Below, one piece after another: positions 1 through 8,903 of a DNA stretch of 47,189 bases. The stretch is taken from positions 1-47,189 of the forward strand of contig QOQW01000033.1 in the NCBI GenBank assembly GCA_003327425.1, read 5' to 3'. The translations under genes were made by a program, and so were the position numbers. The stretch comes from Candidatus Ozemibacter sibiricus (lineage in GTDB: Bacteria > Muiribacteriota > Ozemobacteria > Ozemobacterales > Ozemobacteraceae). The first letter of the stretch is position 1; every line of letters begins with the position of its first letter. The notes under the pieces are model-generated. The model made no database searches. It worked only from the letters and a program-made list of their open reading frames with translations, and was not told where the DNA came from.

Positions 1-144
1 TGATCGGCTTCGGCAAAAGCTTCAAGGCACATAGAATGGCCAAAGGATGAATTGATGAGGCATTCCGGACTTCGTTCTTGGAAATTAGCACTGGGTGATG
101 GTTTCATGAGTTGACCGATAATTGCTGCAAAAAGACTCGGTACA

Positions 145-173
145 TTGAGTCTCTTTCCTGCCTATGGTAGGAT
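145..173 (+). promoter_or_regulatory. Putative sigma70-type promoter of ftsH
   Basis: A -35-like TTGAGT (145-150) is separated by exactly 17 bases from a -10-like TAGGAT (168-173), placing transcription start near 180, about 30 bases before the ftsH ATG. Positions 1-144 show no convincing gene. Inferred from hexamer match and spacing only. Confidence 0.5.
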
Positions 174-209
174 AAATAGACTTTTCAGCTTGCTGTACAG
201 GATTGCCCC

Positions 210-2183
210 ATGAAAGAACAACCGCCCAAGATGAAGACTGTGGCCCTCTATATCATCCTGTTGATCATCTTCCTGACGGCATTCGTCAACATCGCCACCA
301 CCAAACGGGTCGAGACGATCAAGTATTCCGAGTTCGTGCGCATGCTGCGCGATAAAGACTCTTCGCGCAAGGTGATCAACGTCAAGATCAACGATCGCGA
401 GATCACCGGCCAGATGGTCACCCGCAATCTGCTGTCGGGCGACAAGGAGATGGTGCCAGCCCAGTTCCGGACCGTCATCCCTGAGGATCCCGGCCTCATG
501 GAAATCCTCCGCGAGACCCCGAACATCACCATCGACGTCGAACCGCCCGCCCAGGTGTCGTGGTGGCTGAACCTGCTGATCAACATCTTCCCCTTCATTC
601 TGCTCTTCGGGGCCTGGGTCTACATCCTGCAGAAGATGCAGGGCGGCGGGGCCAAGGCCCTCAGTTTCGGCAAGAGCCGGGCGCGCATGGTCGACTCCGC
701 CGAGAAACGCGTGTTGTTCAAAGACGTCGCCGGGGTCGACGAAGCCAAGCAAGACCTCGAAGAGGTGGTCGAATTCCTCAAGGAACCCGCCAAGTTCACC
801 AGCCTGGGCGCCAAAATCCCGCGCGGCGTGCTGCTCTACGGCCCCCCCGGTACCGGCAAGACCCTGCTGGCCCGAGCCGTGGCCGGCGAGGCCAATGTTC
901 CCTTCTTCAACATCTCGGGCTCGGAGTTCGTCGAGATGTTCGTCGGGGTCGGCGCTTCGCGCGTCCGCGATCTGTTCGAGCAGGCCCGCAAGAACGCGCC
1001 CTGCATCGTCTTCATGGACGAGATCGACGCCGTCGGCCGCCAACGTGGCGCCGGCCTGGGCGGCGGCCATGATGAACGCGAACAGACCCTCAATCAGCTG
1101 CTGGTCGAGATGGATGGCTTCGACAATACCAAAGGCATCATCCTGGTCGCCGCCACCAACCGCCCCGACGTTCTCGATCCGGCGTTGCTGCGGCCCGGGC
1201 GCTTCGACCGCCGCATCGTCGTCGACCAGCCCGATATCGTCGGACGCGAGCAGATTCTCAAGATCCATGTGCGCGACAAGCCCATCGCCGACGATGTCAA
1301 CCTGCAGGTGCTGGCCCGCCGCACCCCCGGTTTCGTCGGCGCCGATCTGGCCAACCTGGCCAACGAAGCTGCCATCCTGGCCGCCCGCCATAACCGCAAA
1401 GTCGTGCGCATGTCCGATTTCGAAGAGGCGATCGATCGCGTCATCGCCGGCTCGGAGCGCAAGAGCCGCATCATCTCCGAGCGCGAGAAAACCACGACGG
1501 CCGTGCACGAGATGGGACACGCCCTGGTGGCGGCCAGCCTGCCCGGCACCGACCCGGTGCACAAGATCACGATCATCCCGCGCGGCATGGCCCTCGGCCT
1601 GACCATGCAACTGCCCGTGGAAGACCGCCTGACCGTGTCGAAGACGCAGCTGTTCCATCAGTTGTGCATCCTGCTCGCGGGCCGCATTGCCGAAGAGATG
1701 GTGTTCGGCGAGTTGACCTCGGGCGCCAAGAACGACATCGAGCGGGCCACCAAGATCGCTCGCAAGATGGTCTGCGAACTGGGCATGAGCGAAGAGATCG
1801 GCCCCGTCTACCTCAATGACGACGAGCATACCGTGTTCCTTGGTCGCGATTTCAACCGCCGGAAGGATATCAGCGAAGAGATGGCCAAGAAGATCGACCA
1901 CGAGGTCCGCCGGCTGATCGACACGGCCTACCAGAAGGCCAAAGATATTCTGACCCAGCGGCGAGACGATCTCGAGCGCATCTCCAAGATTTTGCTCGAG
2001 CGCGAAACGATCACCGGCCAGGAACTGACCGAACTGCTCGAGGGGCGCGACCCCTTCGCCCCCGCTGCCCCGCCCCCGTCTCAGCCTCCCACAGGGTCGG
2101 TTTCATCGACCACCCCCGGAGAAAAAGGCGATTCGGCGCTGCCCCTCGAACCCTCGCTCGGGACGCCGGAACCGGCACGCTAG
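210..2183 (+). CDS. ftsH: ATP-dependent zinc metalloprotease FtsH
   Basis: Membrane-anchored AAA+ protease that unfolds and degrades damaged membrane proteins and selected cytoplasmic regulators as a hexamer. Two membrane segments (about residues 11-29 and 119-140) flank a small periplasmic domain. The AAA+ module has Walker A GPPGTGKT (211-218), Walker B with IVFMDEID (near 266-273), and a second region of homology with ATNRPD and an arginine finger in RPGRFDRR. The peptidase domain has the zinc motif HEMGH (433-437) and a downstream SGAKND segment that supplies the third ligand. At 657 residues it is family-typical; the C-terminal tail of about 40 residues is Pro/Ser-rich. The ATG at 210 follows a good promoter but has no strong Shine-Dalgarno. 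Identification is secure. Confidence 0.97.
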   Translation: MKEQPPKMKTVALYIILLIIFLTAFVNIATTKRVETIKYSEFVRMLRDKDSSRKVINVKINDREITGQMVTRNLLSGDKEMVPAQFRTVIPEDPGLMEILRETPNITIDVEPPAQVSWWLNLLINIFPFILLFGAWVYILQKMQGGGAKALSFGKSRARMVDSAEKRVLFKDVAGVDEAKQDLEEVVEFLKEPAKFTSLGAKIPRGVLLYGPPGTGKTLLARAVAGEANVPFFNISGSEFVEMFVGVGASRVRDLFEQARKNAPCIVFMDEIDAVGRQRGAGLGGGHDEREQTLNQLLVEMDGFDNTKGIILVAATNRPDVLDPALLRPGRFDRRIVVDQPDIVGREQILKIHVRDKPIADDVNLQVLARRTPGFVGADLANLANEAAILAARHNRKVVRMSDFEEAIDRVIAGSERKSRIISEREKTTTAVHEMGHALVAASLPGTDPVHKITIIPRGMALGLTMQLPVEDRLTVSKTQLFHQLCILLAGRIAEEMVFGELTSGAKNDIERATKIARKMVCELGMSEEIGPVYLNDDEHTVFLGRDFNRRKDISEEMAKKIDHEVRRLIDTAYQKAKDILTQRRDDLERISKILLERETITGQELTELLEGRDPFAPAAPPPSQPPTGSVSSTTPGEKGDSALPLEPSLGTPEPAR

Positions 2184-2218
2184 ATCGTCTGGGCCACCCC
2201 ACAACGACTGCCTGATCC

Positions 2219-3337
2219 ATGGCCAAGCGCCTGCTGTTCGTTCTGGGCACGCGCCCCGAGATCATCAAACTGGCGCCGGTCATCCGATGCGCCCGGGCCA
2301 CCCCCGGCCTGGAGGCCGTGGTCGTACACACCGGTCAACACCGCGAGCTGGCCGCCGAGATGTTCCAGGTCTTCGACTTGCGGCCCGACCACGATCTCGC
2401 CGTCATGGAACCTGACCAGACGCTGTTCAGCGTCTCGGCTCGCATCCTGGACGGCCTGGCCAGAGTGTTCCAGCAGGAAACCGTCGATCTGGTGGTCGTG
2501 CAAGGCGATACCACGTCGGCCTTCCTCGGCGCCCTTGCCGGGTATTACTCGCACATCCCGGTCGCCCACGTCGAGGCTGGTCTGCGCACCAACGACAAAT
2601 TCAGCCCCTTCCCCGAAGAAATGAATCGGAGATTGGCTGGCACCCTGGCCGACCTCCACTTTCCCCCCACCGCCCGGGCCCGGGCGAACCTGGTACGCGA
2701 AGGAGTGGCCGATCGCCGGATCCTGGTCACCGGCAACACCGTCATCGATGCCTTGCTGTGGGCCCTCGAACTCCCGCATACCCCGTCCGCTGCCATTCCC
2801 GACCTCAAACCGGGCGAACGACTGGTGCTGGTGACCACTCATCGGCGGGAAAGCTTCGGTGAGCCGCACCTCCGCGTTTTCCGTGCCCTGCGCGAACTGG
2901 TCGATCGCTTCCCCGAGGTCCGGCTGCTTTTTCCGGTGCACCCCAATCCCAATGTGCGCGCGCAGGTCGGCACCCACCTGGGCGACCATCCACGCATCCA
3001 TCTGTGTGCGCCGCTCGGGTATCTCGACTTCCTGCACGCCATGAAGCGGTCGTTCTTCCTGCTCTCGGATAGCGGCGGCGTCCAGGAAGAAGCTCCCACG
3101 TTGAAAAAGCCGGTCCTGGTCCTGCGCGACGTCACCGAACGTCCCGAGGGACTCGAAAGTGGGGCCCTGCAACTCGTCGGCACCGACCCCGAAAAGATAC
3201 TAGGGGCGGCCACCGCCTTGTTGACCGATCCAGCAGCCTACGCCGCCATGACGAAAAACCCCAACCCCTATGGGGATGGCAAAGCCTCGGAACGCATCAT
3301 CGAGAGAATCCTGGCGTTCCTGGGACCACCGGGGTGA
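2219..3337 (+). CDS. wecB: Non-hydrolysing UDP-N-acetylglucosamine 2-epimerase
   Basis: Interconverts UDP-GlcNAc and UDP-ManNAc in the cytoplasm, supplying ManNAc-derived sugars for surface polysaccharide. The N-terminus GTRPEIIKLAPV is the family signature, followed by HTGQHRE, VQGDTTS, HVEAGLRT and PEEMNRR, and late in the protein SDSGGVQEEAP, which helps bind the UDP moiety in this GT-B-fold family. The length of 372 residues is normal for WecB/MnaA enzymes. It lies 35 bases after ftsH on the same strand; a functional link with ftsH is not expected. The gmd gene about 4 kb downstream is also a nucleotide-sugar enzyme. Confidence 0.94.
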   Translation: MAKRLLFVLGTRPEIIKLAPVIRCARATPGLEAVVVHTGQHRELAAEMFQVFDLRPDHDLAVMEPDQTLFSVSARILDGLARVFQQETVDLVVVQGDTTSAFLGALAGYYSHIPVAHVEAGLRTNDKFSPFPEEMNRRLAGTLADLHFPPTARARANLVREGVADRRILVTGNTVIDALLWALELPHTPSAAIPDLKPGERLVLVTTHRRESFGEPHLRVFRALRELVDRFPEVRLLFPVHPNPNVRAQVGTHLGDHPRIHLCAPLGYLDFLHAMKRSFFLLSDSGGVQEEAPTLKKPVLVLRDVTERPEGLESGALQLVGTDPEKILGAATALLTDPAAYAAMTKNPNPYGDGKASERIIERILAFLGPPG

Positions 3338-3384
3338 ACGCCATCTCGAGCTGGCTGATCTATCTTCGAACGAGGAGCATCAAC

Positions 3385-4110
3385 ATGCGTTTTCATGTTC
3401 TGATCATGGGCGGATTCCTCTCTGTGGCCTGTCCGGCAGCCCTTTGCGCTGAACCACCGTCCGTTCCCCCTATGGACGCCCCCGCCGATGCTCGATCAGG
3501 CGATCCGGCGTATCCAGCGGCAGCGGATACCTTTGCCACGTCACCAGCCGCGACGCCACCTGCCGCCACCATCGGCAGCCAGGCCCCATTGGCCATTCCC
3601 CAGACTCCTCCGGCCTCTGGCGGCTTGGCCATTCGAGCCGCCACCCATCCTCGGGCCCACGAGTCCACCCCATTGTTGCCGACCAAAGTCACCGACGGCT
3701 GGACCCTGGGCGACCTGGCCCCCAACGAACGCCCCATCCCGTTCATCGAGGCCAAGGGGTTTCAGGCCCATTATGTGAAGCCAGGGGAAGGCGAAGCCAC
3801 CTTGACCATGGCCGTCGACATTCTGCAGGTCGCCGAGGCCAGCCAAGCCGAGGCGATCTACGACCGGCTGTCCACCATCGACCAGCTCGCCTCGACCACG
3901 GAAACCCTCGAAATGACGGGGTTGAAGAAGATCGTCTTTCGGCAGGGAACGCAGGATTCGCCAGCCGCGTCATCCCAGGCTGTGCCCCTGCAGATCCGAA
4001 GGGTGATCGCCTGGTTTCCCCCGTTCGTGGTTCGCTTCGAATCACAGAACGCTTCCTTCGGGCCTGAAGAGGTGAAATCGATCCTCGCCAGCCTGGCCTG
4101 GCGACAATAG
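3385..4110 (+). CDS. Exported protein of unknown function
   Basis: I do not recognise the family. The ATG at 3385 was chosen over an in-frame upstream start because CGAGGAG lies 7 bases before it and it opens directly on a Sec signal peptide (MRFHVLIMGG through VACPAALCA, cleavage near residue 22). The mature protein begins with about 60 residues rich in Pro, Ala and Thr, probably unstructured, followed by a compact C-terminal domain of about 140 residues (from DGWTLGDLAPN to the end) with alternating strands and one long helix (AEASQAEAIYDRL). It lies 47 bases downstream of wecB, so they may be co-transcribed. Likely periplasmic or surface-exposed; no catalytic motif is visible. Confidence 0.75.
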   Translation: MRFHVLIMGGFLSVACPAALCAEPPSVPPMDAPADARSGDPAYPAAADTFATSPAATPPAATIGSQAPLAIPQTPPASGGLAIRAATHPRAHESTPLLPTKVTDGWTLGDLAPNERPIPFIEAKGFQAHYVKPGEGEATLTMAVDILQVAEASQAEAIYDRLSTIDQLASTTETLEMTGLKKIVFRQGTQDSPAASSQAVPLQIRRVIAWFPPFVVRFESQNASFGPEEVKSILASLAWRQ

Positions 4111-4881
4111 CTCAACCCATCCCCTCGACGAGTAAGCCTCCTCATCTCTAAATTCTAGGCGACCTCAATTTCTTAATTATTCCTTGATTCGAGGGGACCA
4201 CCCAGCCTACCCTCAGCCACCCTCAGCGCAGGGCCCTTTGCTAGGAGAGGTTTAAAAAATTTCACCCCTTCCTGGAGTCTTTCACCTCAAAAGGCCTTGC
4301 CCCCTTGAAGGCGCGGTTTTTCCACGCTTTGGTTTTCAGTGCTTGCCCTTGGATACCTGATTTCTTCCCCCTGAATCCTGGCCAGCCCTCGACGCCACCC
4401 TCGACCGCCGCTCGGATTCCTTGCCGCGCGGGGAGATGACCCACCTCTAGACTGAAGCACCCGCCCCGGGCCTGACGACCACCTATCGACAAGTACGCGA
4501 ACCAACTATCCCTGCCTCAGGATGCAACAGGATCCGACTCAATCAGGCGCCTTCTAATTTCAGGCTGGTGCTTTGCGCTATAAAAATTCACGGCTTCCCT
4601 TCCGAATGAACAATCAAGCCACCCTATTCAAGCCGCCAATTGATCATTTTATAAATTATTGACCATATTTTGCGAATATTATTGATAAATTTCCACCAAT
4701 ACCAGCAATTTTCTGATGATTCTCAACTAAAACCTTAGATCCCCTCCCCCTCCCTCCCCCTTGACGCGAAGCCTTGGAAGCATTATGCTGCTCGTCCGAA
4801 CCCGCTCTTCCAGTCTTCGCCTCTATGATCAGGTGATAGGCAGGAATCAATTCCCAGGGTCTGGCTCGCCGGGGAGGGACA
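4111..4881. other. 771-bp intergenic region, no convincing gene
   Basis: Short open frames on both strands here have biased, low-complexity translations and no ribosome binding sites. The segment is pyrimidine-rich on the + strand, with an AT-rich patch at about 4610-4735, unlike the GC-rich coding regions around it. A 9-bp inverted repeat (4120-4128 and 4189-4197) has a 60-base gap and is not a plausible terminator. The only usable signal is the promoter at 4761-4789. Confidence 0.6.
4761..4789 (+). promoter_or_regulatory. Putative sigma70-type promoter
   Basis: TTGACG (4761-4766), a 17-base spacer and TATGCT (4784-4789) form a good match to the housekeeping consensus, just after an AT-rich stretch. 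It would give an approximately 85-base leader for the gene starting at 4882. Confidence 0.6.
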
Positions 4882-5652
4882 ATGCTTCGGATAATCCCGC
4901 AATGGTTCGTTCTGTATTTGATCATGGCTAGTCTGGGGGCCATCGGCTTCAATACCCCCCTATATGCCATGACCCCACAGGAGCCCTCTCACCTCTCGGT
5001 CCCTCCTTTAGTCGACACAGCAACTCGACTTCAACGCATCCTCGGTCGCCTGGAAGGCCGCCGCTCAGCCCGGGAAGAAGCAGCGAAGAAATTTGGTCTG
5101 GTTCTCCCAAGCCAGAAGGCCTCGAGCGTCAAGGAAGGGCTGGGCTTGCCGAGCGACGAACCCATTCTCGAACTCCCCTCGCAGGGCCTGGCCCCCGCCC
5201 CATCTCACACGGCAACTCCAGCGGAGCGCCATGTGCCCTCCGTTCAGGTCCGATCCCTATCCAGCATCCCGGTTGAAAAGACAACTCAAGCCTCCCATCG
5301 CAGCCCCCTGCCTGGTCATCCCCGGCAGGATTTCCCCGAATCCGCGGGACCCGGGTCCTCTGGAGGAGCCGGACGTGGAAGTTCGGCCTCAATCCAGGCA
5401 TCGGCTCCCACGCCACCAGCGACTCCCTCCTCCTTGGCGCCTCCACCTTTTGCTCGAACGCTCCAGCGAATGCTGATGAACCGTGAAGCACGGGTGCGAG
5501 AAGCCGCCCGCCTCGGGATCATCCTGCCCAGCCAAGGCGGGGAGTATCCGCAAAGTGGGCAAACGCTCAAGAAAATGGGAAGCCTGCTCAGCGAGCTGGC
5601 TGAACGGGCCCCCGATGCGACTCCCATCAATTTTGGCTTCTATCCAGGCTGA
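4882..5652 (+). CDS. Exported protein with two copies of a helical LPSQ motif
   Basis: Family not recognised. GGGGAGGG lies just before the ATG, and residues 1-29 form a signal peptide (MLRIIPQWFV...NTPLYA). The mature protein carries the same short module twice: residues 48-78 (LQRILGRLEGRR, then AAKKFGLVLPSQ) and residues 192-218 (LQRMLMNREAR, then REAARLGIILPSQ). Each is a basic amphipathic helix ending in a hydrophobic strand and LPSQ. Between them lie more than 100 residues rich in Pro, Ser, Gly and Ala with no predicted fold. This suggests a secreted linear-motif or tether protein rather than an enzyme. It has its own promoter and appears monocistronic. Confidence 0.72.
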   Translation: MLRIIPQWFVLYLIMASLGAIGFNTPLYAMTPQEPSHLSVPPLVDTATRLQRILGRLEGRRSAREEAAKKFGLVLPSQKASSVKEGLGLPSDEPILELPSQGLAPAPSHTATPAERHVPSVQVRSLSSIPVEKTTQASHRSPLPGHPRQDFPESAGPGSSGGAGRGSSASIQASAPTPPATPSSLAPPPFARTLQRMLMNREARVREAARLGIILPSQGGEYPQSGQTLKKMGSLLSELAERAPDATPINFGFYPG

Positions 5653-5917
5653 AATCGCTCTGTAGAATCCCGGGGAGTTTTGGGCAAGGCTCTAGCGAAG
5701 TCTCCCCTTCCCCCTCTTCCCCACGGTCAGCGGCCAAGGCCCACGCCCTCGAGCGCTTCCCCATTCTTCTCCTTGCCCAATCGAGGGGAGGCGGCTCGAA
5801 AAACCCGACCATTCACCCCGAATAGCCCCGGCGTTTTTCCACCGCCAAGTTGCCATGGGCCTTTCCAGCAGGCTGCTACCAGGCTGCTCCGTTGGAGAGA
5901 CCTTTTCGTGAGTTCGC

Positions 5918-7186
5918 TCAAAAATAAGCCAGTCGCTGCCCAGGCCGTGCAAACCGGTGCAGGAAGAACAAGGCAGCCCCGAGAAAGCACAGCAATCCGC
6001 TGATGGTCAGGGTCGGCTCGATGCCCAGGCGCTGAGAAACATATCCCTGAACAAGGCTCCCCAGGGGTGCCATTCCCATGAAGGACATGACATACAGGCT
6101 CATGACCCGCGCTCGCTTCCCCTCTTCAACTTCGGTCTGCAGGAGAGTGTTGCTGGAGGCCCATCCCGTAATCATCCAGAAGCCGTTGAACACCAGCATC
6201 GCCATGGCCAACGGAACCAGGCGCATTCGACAGAAAACGGCAACTCCGATTCCGAACAGACCGAAGGCGAGGGGAATTCGCCGCTCCAATCCTTCATGGG
6301 ATTTCTGGGAGGCCAGGAGCAGAGCGGCGATCAGCGCTCCCATTCCATTCGCCCCCATGAGCCACCCCAAAGTTTGAGGTCCCCCTTTCAGCACCTCTTT
6401 GGCGAAAACCGGCAGAAGAACGACATAGGACATACCTATGAAACTGGCTACGGCCAGGAGCAACAAGACCGGCCCAATGACTGGATGACGCGCACTATAG
6501 TTCAGTCCTTCCGCGAGACCAGCCAACAACGAGGGCTGCTGCCCCGTCTTCACCACCGCTTTCACTGATAATATTATCAAAATAATAATTATTGGAATAA
6601 AGGAGATCGCATTCAGCAGGAAACACATGGCCTCCCCGACCCAGGCCACCACCATGCCAGCCACGGCAGGCCCAACCAATCTGGCCATGTTGAAAACCGA
6701 TGAATTCAGGGCGATGGCATTCATCAAATCTTCTTTTTTCTCGACCAGATGAACCGTAAAGGCCTGCCGCGCTGGCATATCGAACGCGTTGATCATCCCG
6801 AGAAAGACGCTCATGACCACCAGATGAGCGAACCCGATGTGGCCCGTAGCGGTGAGGATCGCCAGTACCAGAGCCTGGGCGGCCCCCAATGACTGGGTGA
6901 TGATCAGCAACCGCCGAATGTCACCACCATCGATCAGCACGCCAGCAAAGGGCATCAACAGGAACGCCGAGAACTGAGAGGCGAAATCGATGGTCCCCAG
7001 CAGGATGGCCGAGCCGGTCAGCTTGTAGACCAGCCAGCTGATGGCCATCCGCTGCATCCAGGTGCCTACCAGAGACACCAGGTTTCCCAAAAAATACCAC
7101 CGATAGTTCCGCGAACGGAGGGAACGGAACACGAATCCTACCCGCCCCACGTGGGCTCCCACCCATTCGCCCGGCCGTTCCAGCAA
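5918..7186 (-). CDS. MFS transporter, EntS-like (MFS_3 family)
   Basis: Inner-membrane secondary transporter. The protein has about twelve hydrophobic segments and the family's N-terminal pattern: FRSLRSRNYRWYFLGNLVS, WMQRMAISWLVYKLTGSA, PFAGVLIDGGD followed by RRLLI, and NAFDMPARQAF. The last is characteristic of the enterobactin-exporter-like branch of the superfamily. The substrate cannot be inferred. The start is a TTG at 7186 preceded by AGGAAGGA at a proper distance; a later GTG is possible. The length of 422 residues is normal. It is divergent from the glycosyltransferase remnant and gmd, so export of a carbohydrate or siderophore-like compound is only a contextual guess. Confidence 0.88.
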   Translation of the reverse strand: MLERPGEWVGAHVGRVGFVFRSLRSRNYRWYFLGNLVSLVGTWMQRMAISWLVYKLTGSAILLGTIDFASQFSAFLLMPFAGVLIDGGDIRRLLIITQSLGAAQALVLAILTATGHIGFAHLVVMSVFLGMINAFDMPARQAFTVHLVEKKEDLMNAIALNSSVFNMARLVGPAVAGMVVAWVGEAMCFLLNAISFIPIIIILIILSVKAVVKTGQQPSLLAGLAEGLNYSARHPVIGPVLLLLAVASFIGMSYVVLLPVFAKEVLKGGPQTLGWLMGANGMGALIAALLLASQKSHEGLERRIPLAFGLFGIGVAVFCRMRLVPLAMAMLVFNGFWMITGWASSNTLLQTEVEEGKRARVMSLYVMSFMGMAPLGSLVQGYVSQRLGIEPTLTISGLLCFLGAALFFLHRFARPGQRLAYF

Positions 7187-7329
7187 TCTTGCTTCCTTCC
7201 TTGGAGGTTAGTAGACCGTTGAGGAGCATACCTCGGAAGGATATTGCCTGCCAAACTTCCAGAAAGCACCCTGACAAATCGGGTGCCCATGGTGTAAAGT
7301 GGCTGCAGCAACCCTGGAAAGTACCTACC

Positions 7330-7692
7330 ATGAACATCGCTCTCAAATTTGATCGCCTGGCCTCTCTGCGTGTGGAGCCAGATCAGGTCAGTCAACCGAC
7401 AGGAGGCGGACCCAGCGCAAACGAAGGCTTTGGCATCCCTCTCCAGGAAGCCATGTCCCTCGATTGTTCCGCCATCTGCAGCAAGACCAGCTCATTTTCC
7501 GAAGTCGATGGCGACGCTGCCGAATATTCCCCCCCTCACACTACGGAAGCCCTTCGCTACACTCTCAAGGCGCTCCTGCCATCTTCCAGCCGGCGACAGG
7601 AGCTGATCAAACGAGGCAGACAGCGATGCCAGCTATTCTCGTGGCAACGGTGCGCGAATGAGACGCTCGCCGTTTATCGGAGGCTTCTATGA
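7330..7692 (+). pseudogene. C-terminal remnant of a GT4-type glycosyltransferase
   Basis: From 7423 to the stop, the translation follows the C-terminal donor-binding half of GT4 glycosyltransferases: EGFGIPLQEAMSL (family EGFGLPxLEAMAxG), then SKTSSFSEVDGDAA (family SNxSSLPEVxGDAA), ALRYTLKALL, and FSWQRCANETLAVYRRL at the end. The N-terminal acceptor half, normally 250 or more residues, is missing. A short upstream stretch (LRVEPDQV) recalls the middle of such enzymes, as if an internal deletion had occurred. Glycine and catalytic-loop positions are partly eroded. The stop overlaps the gmd start as ATGA, so the pair was probably once a translationally coupled sugar-modifying unit. A small functional protein is less likely. 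Confidence 0.7.
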
Positions 7693-8654
7693 AGCGGGCT
7701 CTCATCTGCGGCATCAGCGGCCAAGACGGAGCCTATCTGGCCAAGCTGCTCCTTTCCAAGGGGTATGAAGTCTGGGGCACGTCTCGAGATGCCCAGGTGA
7801 CCTCGTTCAGTCGCCTGACCAGGCTCGGCATCTACGATCAGGTCCACCTGCTCTCCATGGCACCCAATGATTTCCGGAGCGTCCTGCAGGCGTTGTCCCG
7901 CAGTCACCCCCAGGAAATCTACTTCCTGGCGGGCCAGAGTTCCGTCGGCTTGTCCTTTGAGCAACCTGCCGAAACGCTGGACAGCATCCTTCAAGGGACT
8001 CTCAATCTCCTCGAAGCCATTCGTTTCCTGGGGGAAGGAATCCGTCTTTATCATGCCAGCTCCAGCGAGTCGTTCGGCGACCTGGCAGGGCAGCCCGCCA
8101 CCGAGGAGACCCCGTTTCGCCCCCGCAGTCCTTATGCCGTGGCCAAAGCATCAGCTCATTGGCTGGTGGCCAACTACCGAGAAGCCTATGGCCTGTTTGC
8201 CTGCAACGGCATTCTTTTCAACCATGAATCACCGCTCCGGCCCCCGCGCTTCGTCACCCGCAAGATCGTCGCCGCCGCCTGTCGGATTGCGGCCGGATCC
8301 TCCGAGAAACTGGCCCTGGGGCGGCTCGATGTGGCTCGTGACTGGGGATGGGCTCCTGATTACGTCGAGGCCATGTGGCGCATGCTCGCCCAGGATTCCC
8401 CCGGCGACTTCATCATTGCCACCGGCCAGACCCACTCTCTCGAGGAGTTTGTCCGCACAGCCTTTGCCTTGGTCGGTCTCGACTGGCGCGAGCATGTGGT
8501 TTGCTCGCCCGAGCTGATCCGACCATCTGACATCGCCTGGAGTGGTGGCAATCCGGCCCGGGCCCGCGAGCGCCTCGGCTGGACCGCCTCTCAGACCATG
8601 CATGATGTCATCCGCCTGATGATCGAGGCGGAGCGCACCACCCCATCTTATTGA
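7689..8654 (+). CDS. gmd: GDP-mannose 4,6-dehydratase
   Basis: Converts GDP-D-mannose to GDP-4-keto-6-deoxymannose, precursor of fucose, rhamnose and related deoxysugars. It is an extended short-chain dehydrogenase: NAD(P)-binding GISGQDGAYLAKLL (residues 8-21), catalytic triad region SSSESFG (124-130), YAVAK (149-153), and the GMD-specific substrate segment NHESPLRPPRFVTRKI followed by LGRLDVARDWGWAPDYVEAM. The length of 321 residues is at the short end of the family but includes all core motifs. Its ATG overlaps the preceding stop by four bases. No GDP-fucose synthase or RmdA-type reductase is beside it, so the final sugar is unknown. Confidence 0.92.
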   Translation: MKRALICGISGQDGAYLAKLLLSKGYEVWGTSRDAQVTSFSRLTRLGIYDQVHLLSMAPNDFRSVLQALSRSHPQEIYFLAGQSSVGLSFEQPAETLDSILQGTLNLLEAIRFLGEGIRLYHASSSESFGDLAGQPATEETPFRPRSPYAVAKASAHWLVANYREAYGLFACNGILFNHESPLRPPRFVTRKIVAAACRIAAGSSEKLALGRLDVARDWGWAPDYVEAMWRMLAQDSPGDFIIATGQTHSLEEFVRTAFALVGLDWREHVVCSPELIRPSDIAWSGGNPARARERLGWTASQTMHDVIRLMIEAERTTPSY

Positions 8655-8903
8655 CCGAGAGCTCGTCAATCCTGCGATGGCCAAGCTGGCGTCCTGACCT
8701 TTTTGGAGAATCAGAATTCATATGAAAAGTCACAAACCGTTCCCTGAGAGAGGGTAAGGGCATTCCGGTGATCCTGGGGCAAGGTTAGGAACTGACCTTC
8801 GCCAAATACCGATTTACAGGATCGCAAAACGCGAATGGAATGTATCCTTTCGGCACGAAAAAGCAAGGTTGGAATGACCGAGGCGGAAGGCGAGGCGTCA
8901 CGA

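Noticed and set aside
162-1901. Long open frame on - opposite ftsH
   Set aside because: Antisense to an unmistakable ftsH; the translation is Gly/Asp/Leu/His-rich without family motifs, as expected from codon bias.
4120-4197. 9-bp inverted repeat as terminator of the 3385-4110 gene
   Set aside because: The arms are separated by about 60 bases and no T-run follows.
4262-4505. Two small - frames in the 4.1-4.9 kb gap
   Set aside because: Low-complexity basic translations, overlapping one another, no ribosome binding site.
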